Shown: in pieces, positions 50,306-61,051 of the stretch
How positions within the stretch are numbered: the first letter of the stretch is position 1
Layout of the letters: each line of letters opens with the position of its first letter
Assembly (NCBI RefSeq): GCF_014805625.2
Contig: NW_023998415.1
Location: 26,089,296-26,153,295, forward strand
From: Glossina fuscipes
Lineage: Eukaryota > Arthropoda > Insecta > Diptera > Glossinidae
Length of the DNA stretch: 64,000 nt
Direction of reading: 5' to 3'
The notes under the pieces: generated by a model
What the model saw: only the letters and a program-made list of their open reading frames with translations
Databases searched by the model: none
What the model was told of the DNA's origin: nothing
Made by a program: the position numbers and the translations under genes

Positions 50306-51746
50306 CTGTAAAACAACAAATTTAAAAAGTCCAACTGAATAACGATATTTTTTTTTTTTCTGATATCTTGAATGCAATTAAGTTTGGTTTAAGTTTTTCT
50401 TTTAATATTTAATTCTTAACGTTAATTAACCGTCGTTTCGAATAGACGTAATTTAATATACGATACGATATGGTATAGCTATTCGAAAGCACGCGCGGAA
50501 ATATACATTGACAAGGTAAGAGAATCTATCGGACCATAAAGACATATAGCGTTATTTATCGAATATTGATGATATAGTTGATCCGGGAAAAATTGCGATT
50601 ATTAAAATTAAATTCGTAGGAAATTTGCTACTATTTCATTATAAAAAGTCGATCAATAATTCCCGGGACTAAACAAGAAACAATATTTTTTCTTGAAAAA
50701 TTCGATTCTTATTCGTCCGAGGATGGTACAATCAGATCAACGTGTTTTTAACATTTCGAAGCAATTCTATATAGATCAGTTGTTTGAGAGCCTCAAAATA
50801 TGTTTCAACTTTCTCAATCATCGCGGGGAGTGACATTCAAGCTTCTTCTCGAATACTGCGACTAGCAAGATTTTATTAGAATAAGGTTTACTTTTCCTGA
50901 AGTGGCGTAATTCAAAATTAGCAAAGTAAAAGCAAAATTTTCTTGTCGAAGAATTCGTTGTTTGCCCTCAGATTGATTCATAAATGACGAAGCGTGTTTA
51001 CGGCTTGTTTTTTCATATTATTCATTATATAGTGGCGGGGGGCCGAAAAAATGGCCTGATATCGTCCATGGTTAATATAATACATCAAGATCTCAGATCA
51101 ATATTTTGAGCCAGCTTTCCTTATAAAATGCTTGTACCTACATAGATATTTTTTGTAAGCACGTTTATAAGGAAACGAGTTCAAATCGCATTCCAACGTT
51201 CCACATTCATTTACTATATATCAAAATAGTATTTTTTTCATCGATTTTTCTGTAGAAATACTTGATGAGTTTTTTAAAATAGAACATCATCTGCAGGGAG
51301 GTCGTAAAAATGATCTAATCAATGAAAGATGCAAAGTGTTATCCTCCGAAAGATAAGGAAGAAAAGGCAATGAGACTTGATCTCTTTCTCATGCTTAGAA
51401 AAACAATGAAGCATCAGTTGCGTCTTCTTCCTACGGAGCAATTTTCCTAAAATAAAAAAAAAACTTGCCATCAAATCTTCCAATTAAATCAAATGTGGAA
51501 AATTTTTAAATAGATTTCACGTAATCATTGCACACCTTTTAATAGTTATTTTAATTCAAAGTTTCACTTTCGAAAGGGGAAAGTCAATTAACCTAAGTCG
51601 TAGTTAGTTTAAGTCTTTCTATGTTCGCAATACTACCTCTTGCGACAATGCTACTCAAACTAATTAGGAATCCAAGATTTAAAATATCGATTAACTGTAC
51701 ATTTATTAAATGCATGGGGTGTTATCATAACTGGACTATAAATAGA
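50306..51746 (-). other. Intron/3' flank between PGRP cassettes B and A
   Basis: About 1.4 kb without a coding signal. It contains a dispersed segment (about 50570-50700, with TCGATCAATAATTCCCGGGA) that resembles 63110-63180. The poly(A) signal of cassette B (51702-51707) is at its right end. Confidence 0.5.
51702..51707 (-). terminator. Poly(A) signal AATAAA for PGRP cassette B
   Basis: TTTATT on plus, AATAAA on minus, 40-45 nt beyond the cassette B stop codon. With the separate signal at 49632, it makes cassettes B and A alternative terminal exon sets. Confidence 0.6.
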
Positions 51747-52355
51747 TTATATATTTGTAGTTTCGGTCTCATTGGTCCAATGTGGCCAAGTTTGAATCAG
51801 TTTGTATAAAGCTAAACCGGGACTTTCCGTCGGAGCAAATTGCCGTGCCCCATACAATTTATAGTTTTCCACTAATTTCTTTAATCGCAGAGCTTCATCT
51901 ATGAGCAAACGAAACGCCTGCAATTGTGCATCGTTCGGTAAGCCTGTGTTGAATGTGCCAATAAATGAAATTCCTAAACTGTTTATATTATATCCTTTTG
52001 TATGTGCGCCTTGTAAGTCCCAGCCTCTGCCTTCGTAGACTCGGCCATCACTGCCAAGCAGGAAATTGTAACCGATGTCGCCAAAGTCCACTGAATCCAT
52101 GTGAAAATTTTGTATAAACTTGACCCGATATATGCAAGCCTCCTGAAATATTTTTGACACTTTACATATATGTGAAACTTTGAAAAGAAGCTTTGCCTCT
52201 GTTTAATGAGGTCATCGTGTTACTCACAAGTGTTTCACAAATGTCGCTTGCTGTATGACTAACGATTACACGTTCCACGGGCAAATTGAGCGGTACAACT
52301 GAGTCCAAATGTGGCCTGGCAAACCATTCGTTTCGCCTTACCAGACGTAGGGTAC
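51747..52355 (-). CDS. PGRP-LC: PGRP-LC ectodomain cassette B (alternative terminal exons)
   Basis: Exons 52228-52355 (2 nt + 42 codons) and 51747-52142 (131 codons + stop TAA), 85-nt intron, entering in phase 1 like cassette A. It codes a complete PGRP domain: LRLVRRNEWFARP, ERVIVSHTASDICETLEAC, RVKFIQNFHMD, IGYNFLLGSDGRVYEGRGWD, LQGAHTKGYNINSLGISFIG, YKLYGARQFAPTESPG, LIQTWPHWTNE. The C-x5-C pair and the first zinc His (SHT) and Tyr (GYNFL) are kept, but the second His is Ala (GARQ) and the Cys is Ser (TESPG), so it is not an amidase. It keeps the canonical GAHTKGYN pocket and is the better candidate for direct DAP-type peptidoglycan binding, as in Drosophila LCx. Acts outside the plasma membrane. 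Confidence 0.92.
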
Positions 52356-54820
52356 CTTTAAAAATAGGAGATTTTTAAACATTTTTTTTCCATTTACGCG
52401 AGAACGATATTATGAGTACTTGTGTACGCTTGGGACTGGGAACGTCTTTTCTTACTACTTTTACATATATTCGTCAAACTCGGCCTATCTTCGTTTAGAT
52501 ATAATTCAAGTGATCAATCGGGATTATCCATTCTAAGATCGAATCGATTTTATATCACCTCATTCGATGCATTTTGCTCTAATAAATATATGACGTTTTT
52601 CCTTTTGGCTGAGAGAGATGCGATGCTTTTCGTGAAACACACTATTTTATCTTATGAGGAATGAATGTTTCCTCTGCCATTCTGAAATACTACCGAAAAT
52701 TTTCAATGGTCCAAAACAGTTATTTTCTCTATTTTAGCAAAGAGCTCTCCATTGCTCTCAATTGCAGCCAGAGAGATAAGCCTTTAGCTGATTTTCATAT
52801 AAAGCCCGCTGTCTATCTGCAGAAGCGATTGAACAAATAATGCTTTTTATAATTGCGTTGATGGTAAATGGCCTCAGCATCACTTGTGAAAAGTGCAAAC
52901 ATATTTCTTCGACTATTTTTGAATCCATGAATGGCTTATAGACGCAGATTTCTTATAGATGTAACTGCGTCTTAATTGGTTCCAAAATAAAGTCGCACTA
53001 GTCGATCTCATTTTCCCTTAGGTGAGAAAACACGATTGAATTATGGCATCCGATATCCAGAAGAACATCAGGACTCTTAACGCTTTGCCCATTCTATCTT
53101 TCGACAACGAGAAAGAAACTCGTCCACAAGTGTGCGCGTAGACAGAGAGAAAAGAAAAGCCAGAAAGAAGTAAACCGAACTTAATTAACATCCACCATTA
53201 GCGTATTGGGAAGATCCAAGATACGAGGTGTGTTCAAAAAAAAAAAAAGAAGGTGACTATAATATATGATGACATAATCGAGAAATATTTCTATACGTTA
53301 GAAACATTTGCCGGGGATATGAACTGGAATAATAATAACAAGGCAAAAATTCTGAATGTTCGTTCTATAGAAGCAAAACGCCCTAATAAGCATTATATTA
53401 TGGAAATAGTCTTCCTTAGTTACGTCTATAGCAGACAAAAATGGCAAATATAGAGAATTGCTTGATAAAATGCTGATCTAATTTTTGCTTTCTTGTCTCT
53501 AAGAAAACAACAACAAAAATGCATTCAATTTTTGCCGATAGAAAAAGAAAACTCGGTTTCTGCGCTTAATTTATGCCTATCGAATTTGCTTTTGACGTCT
53601 ATACGAAACGTTTTAATATGACTTTTAGAAACAGATTTACGACATTTTCCGAATAATTTTTATAGTCACGCACGTAAGATATCGCTTAATATTTAGATAT
53701 CTATATCTGAGGTAACTATATAGAAATATTTTTTTTTTTGTTAATTGTGGGCGTAGAAAACACTTTTGTCAAACATACTTTGGGGGTATACTCGTTATTT
53801 TGTTTTTCGTATTATATGTGACACTTAAAAGAAAGCTTTAGAGATCCCATAAAATATGTATATACTTGATCAGCGTGAAATTCTAAATTGATTAAGCCAT
53901 GTCTGTCCATCTGTGTGGTGCTTGTTGTTGGAACTCTCCCGGCTGCAAAAATGGAGATATCAACTTTAAACTTGATGAAAACATTGGAAGTTTTTGCGCT
54001 CAGGTTGGTATTGAAAACGGATCAAATTGCTCAAAGCAGAAGCCCACAATGGAGCATAACCGGAACGCAACTCCGTTTTTCTTAACAACAATTTTTAGGT
54101 TTTTACTTGGTACTCAGAAACAATAAAAGTTAGAAGGCAGAAATTTTTCCGCATTTACTTTACGAAGCACTCTACTCGCTACGTACGAAAATGGAACACA
54201 TGCGCCATGCCCACATAAAGTTACATGTGATTAAATTTTGTTTTTTTGTACATTTTTGAGGTTTTATGCTTATTCATAATCAAGGAGAAGAAGACTGAAT
54301 GCTTAAAACTATTTTGTACACTCCTTAAATGAAGATATATTATCTGCCTAAAAATGGGTAGCGAATATCATAAGCAACGCAATTAATTATTTCTTTATAA
54401 TATCAGCGATATGGGTCTCAAAAAAAAGAGGTTGGATAGTAGAATGCGAAAAGCATAGTGGAGATGCTTACTTTTGTTTTTTTATTATGATTGCCTTAAT
54501 CGCTCTTGGCCCGGCTCTTTATAAATTTTGTATTCTAACGTTGATCAAGAAACTTTCTTGTTGCATACTTCTGGATAAGTGAACTTAAGGGATTGCAAAA
54601 ACTAGTAGTCTATAGATATAGATAAAAGAAAAATCTGGATAAACATTGAATTAATTTTTTCGAAGAAACTTTAAAGCAAAACTGAAGCAAATCATTTCGT
54701 TTTATGAACTCGCAATCAATAATATTAACTGAATGAATTAAATATTTTTTAAAGAAAAATTAATTAATTAATATTTTTTATAACATTCGGTGACATTGAA
54801 TGTGTATCTAATGAGAGTAC
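52356..54820 (-). other. PGRP-LC intron between transmembrane exon and cassette B
   Basis: About 2.5 kb. I looked for a third PGRP cassette (as the Drosophila gene has) and found no GRGW- or WPHW-like frame on the minus strand. It holds a family C repeat at 53785-54240. Confidence 0.55.
53785..54240 (+). repeat. Dispersed repeat, family C copy
   Basis: GGGGGTATACTCGTTATTTT, AGATCCCATAAAATATGTAT, GATTAAGCCATGTCTGTCC, AACTCTCCCGGCTGC, GCTCAGGTTGGTATTGAAAA, CATGCCCACATAAAGTTA: the same landmark order as the copy at 37258-37945. In a PGRP-LC intron, antisense to the gene. Confidence 0.55.
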
Positions 54821-55039
54821 CTATTGTGGAATTGACGGGAATATTTACTCGTGTATCTTCGTAAGTTCCGAAATTTAGCTTACTTTTGCCGTCGATTAGC
54901 CTCCTTCCATAGATAGCGGCAATTATGATTAATGGTAATATAAATAAAAGAGCCGCAACGATGTATTTTCTGCGATCTCTTAAGAATGCAAACGGCTTTA
55001 AAGGTGAATCTGATGCTGAATTATTGCGGTTGCACTTGG
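54821..55039 (-). CDS. PGRP-LC: PGRP-LC shared transmembrane exon
   Basis: 219-nt internal exon (acceptor CTTTTAG, donor gtactc), phase 1 at both ends, with 72 full codons. It reads KCNRNNSASDSPLKPFAFLR, then basic DRRK, a membrane span YIVAALLFILPLIIIAAIYG, RR, and an extracellular stalk ending VNIPVNSTI. Positive charges flank the span on both sides; because the PGRP domains follow it, the protein is type II (N-terminus in the cytosol). Joining G from its last base to GT (cassette B) or GA (cassette A) gives Gly in both cases, so both ectodomains can be spliced here. Upstream, both 61052 and 60131 donors are phase 1 and fit its CC start. Confidence 0.9.
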
Positions 55040-55496
55040 CTAAAAGTAGAATTTTGCAATTATTATAATTTTGAAAATGAAAAAGAAGTAAACAATTTTT
55101 TATAATAAATTAAAAATAAATTCAAATATCTTTACAAACAATTATTTTTTAATCATTTCTGTCTTTCTTTTCTTTTTTTCTTATATAGAGAGAAGGCCTA
55201 GACTATTTTGCCTAATAGTCGTTTCACTCGTTTTGATAGCAAGATACTAAAAATTAATTATTATTTTTATTCAGAGGATATACGATTCATGAAAGTCCCC
55301 TAATTGGAGGATGCCCAAAATATCACATCATGTGACCACAATTTACCAAAGTTAATTTACTTCCCAAGAATTTTATTATTTTTCAGTTCTCGTCATAAAA
55401 AACTAAAAATTCGACTTTTTCTTGCTTCTCATGATAGCCCCTATATATGTTAGGGTCTAACAAATAGATCTGTCTCATTCAAATTCCCTTCGGTTA

Positions 55497-55810
55497 ATTA
55501 TACTGTACACCTTTTGTCGTATACGGTATATTAAATTTGAAGAAGGGCTTAATATAGACCGCCCTTTTATTGTACCAAATCTAAGCTTGTCTGTTCGCCT
55601 ATCTGTCTGAGGTTTGTCCATATATTTTTGTGTTCAACATATAGGTCCCAATTTTTGACATATTTTGATGAAATTTGGTACGCTGGCATGCCTTCATCCA
55701 AGGAGGAACGCTATTGAAAAAGGTTCGAATCGATTCACTTTTTCGAGTAATCCCCACTGGAAACTTTTAAAAAATTTTTCGACAAAACTCGCTGTATAAT
55801 AGCATTTTCA
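55497..55810 (+). repeat. Dispersed repeat, family A copy
   Basis: TGTACACCTTTTGTCGTATA, TAAGCTTGTCTGTTCGCCTA, GAAATTTGGTACGCTGGCAT, GAACGCTATTGAAAAAGGTT, CCACTGGAAAC. The GAACGCTATTGAAAAA..GGTTCGAA phrase recurs at 58933-58962. Non-coding. Confidence 0.5.
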
Positions 55811-57898
55811 CATTTAAAAGTGGTACGAAAATGTTGTGTCGGCCGAGACAATTTTTTGAACCCATTGTTAAATAACCGTTTTTACGAAAACGAAATCAGA
55901 TTAAATGGTAAATAAGTGTGATTTTCAATACTTCATGTCGAAAATTAGTTTATAAAAGTAAAATGACAAAAAAATCAATTTTGCTGAACTTGAACCATGT
56001 AGGTCGGATTTTTGGGTATCACCGCATATAAGGATTTTCAGGAAATGTAAACCCTTGCATGCCAAAAAGGCCGAATGGCTAATATTTTGTAAAGTAAATC
56101 TGTTCATGATAGTGAATTGATATAAAAATTAAATGAACTAAATTTGAAACCCATGGGTTTATTTATTGAGCTCCGCTCCATACAAGCTATCTCACGAACA
56201 GTAAGCCCTTAAAAAAAATGTTTAATTTCTAATATTTTATGATGAAAATTGGTTTTTAGTCGGAATCATTTTCTGAATCAATCGGTGCAATGAAGGAAGG
56301 AAACCTATCTTAAGCCCTTCTCGGGGCTAAATATGTCACCACAGAAACTTATTATGCTTTGAATTCAAATATATATCTCAGATGAATGATTCTGCAAAAT
56401 TTATAGACTGATGTACATAGATATAGAATGATTTCTCCACTGCTTTGATAGCTTAACAGGTTGATGTAAATATGAAAATTAAATAAGAAGAACTGTAAGG
56501 AAGCAGGGGAAGATTTTAGCCATCTTATGAAGGTTTAACTGAATCTTATGAATTCGTTAGATTTATGATATAGTTATACACACACTGAGCTATTACATGG
56601 CCTATCGTTCGGTCAATATTAATTCTTGTCACCTAAAGCCAGCTCCTGCGTAAGCAGGTTTTGAGGAAGAGAAAAGGTTTAAAATTATTTGAAAAAATTC
56701 TATAAATCAAGCAAAAACATGACGTAATGAGAGTGTATTCGATGTACGTGCAGGGGGAAGTAGTTAAAGCATGTCGACTATTCACTGTAATCAAGAATAT
56801 TCATTAGGTTGTAAAACTCATGAACTTATAATAGCAAGAAAGTTTTAGTGCTGGATAGTTAAAATGCTTTCATCTATTTTCAGAATTTTACGATAGGTAG
56901 TTAAAGTGACTTTAACAATCTTAAAAAACCTGTTTTCTGGCCATATATTTCGGATAGAAGGAAACGATTTTCGCGGGACATATGTAATAGATGATGATGC
57001 GCAGTACGCAGTGCAACATTGTTGCAAATTTGAATATACAAAGAAAAAAGAAAAAAAAAAAACAAGAAAGAATGCCATAATCGGGCAAGACTGACCATTA
57101 GATCCTACAGCGCTTGACCTGATACAGCCATTCACTTATTCTCATCGCTTATTCACTTATTTTCCTAATAATGCATAATATTCACGAAAGCTCTCATATT
57201 AGGGTATAGTCAAATGTCAATGTAGGCTAAATTTAACCTATTTGTTACAAAAATTCCTATTATCCAAAGAAATCATAAATTAGTCTTTGCCCCCATAGAA
57301 CAGTTTCGTTTCGTGAGACCCCCTTAACAACTAAGCTTAGTCCGCTATGCAATTAATTCTCGCAATTGCATAATAGAATAGACCCAGCAATGCACCATTC
57401 GTTGGCATTTCAATTATAAGAGTCTCGTGTCTGATTCGTTAATATTGAGCCAAATGATACGATTGTAATATCTTGAGCAAAACGAAACGCACTGTTCATT
57501 AACTGAACTGAAGACCTTCCCAATGACCGACCCTCTATGCTTTTATCTCTTAAATTGTCATCTACATGTACAGATAACCAAGTTTATGATTGAATTCGGT
57601 AATGTATCGTTTTTCAATTCGATCGTTCAATTTTTCTTTTCAGAGAACTAACTTGGCAACTTAGTCATCATTCTACGTCCATTCACATTGCTTATAATCA
57701 ATCGCAGAGCTATCTGCTAATATGCACTAAATTACATTACTTTGGACATAGTTGAACTAATCCTGATCCTTTTACTATACTCGCAATTTACTAAACTGAT
57801 TGATTAGCTTTTACTTTATTTCGATCATTATCGGTTTATTTCAAGCGAGCAGCTATCTACTCATCATACATAAGAGTGCTAGCTTATAAAAATAAGTA

Positions 57899-58580
57899 AG
57901 AATATTATAGTCTGGCAAAGCCGACTATTAGATACTCTACATCACGTCACCCAATACACTTATTCACTCGATTCGGTAGCACTATGTCACAAGTTACATA
58001 TTATTTTCGTGCAAAGGCATACCTTTCATGCAAGCTCGCACATTGGAGGAATTCTTCTATGCGATGTATATATCCAAAGAATCAGACCAAAATGGTCCAA
58101 ATTCGCTAAGGTTGATTTCTATGTCAATTTACTCTTATGAACTAATTTTCACCACGACATATTAAAAATTGTACATTTTTGCGATATAAAGATCCAGTTT
58201 TCGTAAGAGTGGTTATATGACGGAGAGTTCAAAAAATTGCCCCAAGAATGTCCAAATATTATTAGAGAGCGAGTTTTATCGAGAAATTTGAAAATTGCAA
58301 TTTTTTTCCACATAAAGATTTTTCAAAATACGGCGTTATACGAGGTGTGGTCGAAAAAGCCGAAAAAAGCGATTTAAGCCATTGTCAATAGCGTTCGTCT
58401 TTGGATCAAAGCACGCTAGTGTACCACATTACATCAAATTAGTTTAAAAATTACGATATCTAACCTTAATACAAAATACCATGGACAGACAGGCTGTGAG
58501 TCTATCTTAAGCTCTTCTATGTCTTGACCTACGTGCGCATAAACTTAACATATCCGGCACCCCACCTGGTGTAGGGCATA
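57899..58580 (+). repeat. Dispersed repeat, family A copy (long)
   Basis: Starts AGAATATTATAGTCTGGCAA, AGCCGACTATTAGATACTCT, ACATCACGTCACCCAATACA and ends with GGACAGACAGGCTGTGAGTC, CCCCACCTGGTGTAGGGCAT. The copy at 62780-63038 has the same start and end with a shorter middle, so a common element with internal deletions is likely. A further start-like fragment lies at 57050-57150. Confidence 0.6.
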
Positions 58581-59152
58581 AAAAAGACACCCATAACGTA
58601 CGAAAACTCCCAGGACTGCATGGGAATGTTACGAGAAGTGTTGGATTCATGATATCACTTTTAAAGGGAAGTATGCTGATGGATAAAAGAAGCTATTGAT
58701 CTACTCTAACAACTTTTATACTCTCACTATCTATGATATAAAGTATATTAAGTTTGTAAGGACAGCTGTAACACCCAGAAAGACTTAAGACAGACCCACT
58801 TGTTATTATATCGATCGATTAAGCATTACTTTCCGTTTCGATCTAACCTTGTTGGCTCCTATTGTATCTAGCGATCGCATTTTAAGAATTATTTCATTGA
58901 AATTTAGAGCATTGGAGGGTTTTACTTCGAGGACGAACGCTATTGAAAAATGGTTCGAAACGGATCAGTTTTTTGAGCACTTCCCGTAGAACGCCTTATT
59001 TCTAAAACGGTAGGATGATGTAGGGTATTTAGTAGTGTGAGTCGTAGCCCACTGTACGTGTTAATATTGAACTTCTTTCCAATTATTGAGGCATTATATC
59101 AAGCCAGCAACTACTTCTACTATCTTACATAATAGCAAGAAAAAAAAAAAAA

Positions 59153-59328
59153 TCTGCTGATTGACCGAGTAGGCAAGAGTCTCGACCAGCACTTCCATGA
59201 TCGTGGGTTCAAATCTCAAGTGCTGTAGAGTTTTTAATAAAGTCGAAATCCTTAGATGCTAGTGCTTTAAGACTTTTAGTCTTAGAATTTCTTCTCTGGC
59301 TAAATTTACAATAATAATAATAATAATA
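59153..59328 (+). mobile_element. tRNA-derived SINE, copy 2
   Basis: A box TGACCGAGTAGG (59162-59173, one mismatch) and B box GGTTCAAATCT (59206-59216), 33 nt apart between boxes, then a body TAGAGTTTTTAATAAAGTCG, CCTTAGATGCTAGTGCTTTA, AGACTTTTAGTCTTAGAATT that matches copy 1 at 4893-5040, and an (AAT)n tail. The tail and shared body distinguish it from a tRNA gene. It sits in the PGRP-LC large intron, antisense to the gene. Confidence 0.8.
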
Positions 59329-60130
59329 TCAAAAAAAAAAAAAAAAAAATGCTCCTAAAGATGACATATAATAATTTCTAAATAATTGTGAAAAGTTATG
59401 GGTCAAATTTGAATTTTGAACAAATTTTTTACACGTCTTTATGGCACTATGAGCAAATGCGGGCGGAACTATTTCCACTCATACGAACGACCTAGACGAC
59501 GATTCGTGCTGTTGTCTTCTATAGGCAAATGTTGTACGAATTTGTTGGTATCTCTTTCGCGATTATTTAAATTAAACGTTTACAAGTGGGCGTGGTTGAC
59601 ATTTAAAAATTTCAATTTTGATTTGAAACTTCAAATTTTTTATGCGTATTTTGCGATTTTATGAGGATTTTCCAAGAAAAGAAACTAAATATGTGTGTAA
59701 AGAGGTATAATTGAATCATTTTAAAATCTCAGGTGAGTGAATTACAACGAAATCGTTTAAGCTAAAACAAAGTTAGTGAAATTATTTTACGTTTTATTAT
59801 TTGAACCGGGAAATTTATTTGCCTATTAATGTCAAGTAACTTTTTGATGATCTCAATATATATAGCGAAAAAAAATACAATTTTAAGAATCTTTTATAAT
59901 ATGCAACAATGATAAGCAAAAGTTTAGCACATCTCGTAATTTTCAAAGATTATTAATCTTTTCACCTTGATTATGATTAATGGCAACTGCTTTTAAAAGA
60001 ATGCAAGAACGAAAACACATTTTCTACAAATAACTAAAGCTATATACATATGAAAGTTAAAAAAAAAAAAAAAAACAAAAAAGAAGTTCCCTAAAAAATT
60101 GTTATCAATTTTCACCAAAGACTTACATAC

Positions 60131-60395
60131 AATTTGTTACATTTGTTAACATATCGACATCGAGCGCCGTATCCTTAAAGTGATTCATTGGTGAATTGCT
60201 TTGATTGACACGTACATTTTGATTAGTAAATTGTTTGTGTATTTCATTCGCTATAATTTCTTTCACTTCGTTATAAAAGTTCTCATTTATATAAGGACTT
60301 GGATTCGATGTCCTCGTCATATTTGCGATGAGAGACGTTAATACAGTTTTCTTATCTATTATTTGATCTTTCCGATTTTCACTTGATTCAGTCAT
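60131..60395 (-). CDS. PGRP-LC: PGRP-LC alternative first exon (short cytosolic N-terminus)
   Basis: A true ATG at 60395 opens 88 codons up to a phase-1 donor (gtatgt at 60130). The sequence is hydrophilic: MTESSENRKDQIIDKKTVLT, NMTRTSNPSPYINENFYNEV, KEIIANEIHKQFTNQNVRV, ending DVDMLTNVTN. Phase 1 fits the transmembrane exon (giving ...TNSKCNRNN). No polypyrimidine-AG acceptor precedes the ATG, so this looks like a first exon from an internal promoter, not a cassette exon. It has no recognisable RHIM-like segment. I do not recognise the sequence from another family. A stronger-looking gtaagt donor 4 nt further on would give phase 2 and not fit. Expression is unproven. Confidence 0.6.
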
Positions 60396-61051
60396 TATTC
60401 GATAGGAAAAAAATTTGCTTTTCTTTTTCTGTTCGTTTTTATGAAATACTTAAGCGAAACACTCGTCCATCCGTTGAAATAAGTTGGAAGTGAAATGAAA
60501 TCATTATAAATAGGTTTTTAAATGTGAATATTACGCCGTACCTTTAGAGTAACATATTAGTTTTGTCATTTCGTTTGTCGTAAATCGTATTCAAGGTCAA
60601 CAACCTCCCACAATAGAAGAACAATAAATTTTAACTTTATTAAATTGCAATTTCCCGATCTACTGATCGTACTATGAGTACATACCATGAATCGTTGGCG
60701 GCCCTGTTGGTGCCTATGACACGTTACGAAACCTATAAACGATGTACGATGCTTCGACGGCGAACAATGGCATTAATATTGAATATTAAAGAAAAAGTCC
60801 CCATCAAGATCATAACCAGCTTTTATTTTTGCACACTTTTGAATAAACAATAAAAGCAAAGATGAAAAAAATCCCCCAATTGCAAATTTGATACTCTTTA
60901 CAGGTATCTCGCTCTCTTTCTCTCTCTCCCTGTCTGAACCATTAAAGCGAGCGCAATGAATTTTTTCACACTACAAATCTATTCGCAATAGCTATCGCAC
61001 ACGTATTTACGGTTACTTTTAATGATGACAATACTAATTTATTTTACTTAC
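60396..61051 (-). other. Intron of the long PGRP-LC isoform / putative internal promoter
   Basis: Lies between the two alternative first exons, 0.66 kb. If the exon at 60131-60395 is transcribed from its own promoter, that promoter should lie here. I see no firm TATA or initiator and no coding frame. Confidence 0.4.

Larger units (their letters stand above)
55040..60130 (-). other. PGRP-LC large intron, filled with dispersed repeats
   Basis: About 5.1 kb between the transmembrane exon and the short alternative first exon. I see family A copies (about 55497-55810, 57030-57150, 57899-58580, 58780-59040) and a tRNA-derived SINE (59153-59328), but no exon. Confidence 0.55.

Noticed and set aside
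52356..54820. Third PGRP cassette expected by analogy with Drosophila PGRP-LC
   Set aside because: No minus-strand frame with GRGW, IGTF or WPHW motifs was found in this intron.
59162..59216. Possible tRNA gene (A and B boxes)
   Set aside because: No paired acceptor stem, and the 3' body is shared with another copy at 4.9 kb, so it is a SINE.
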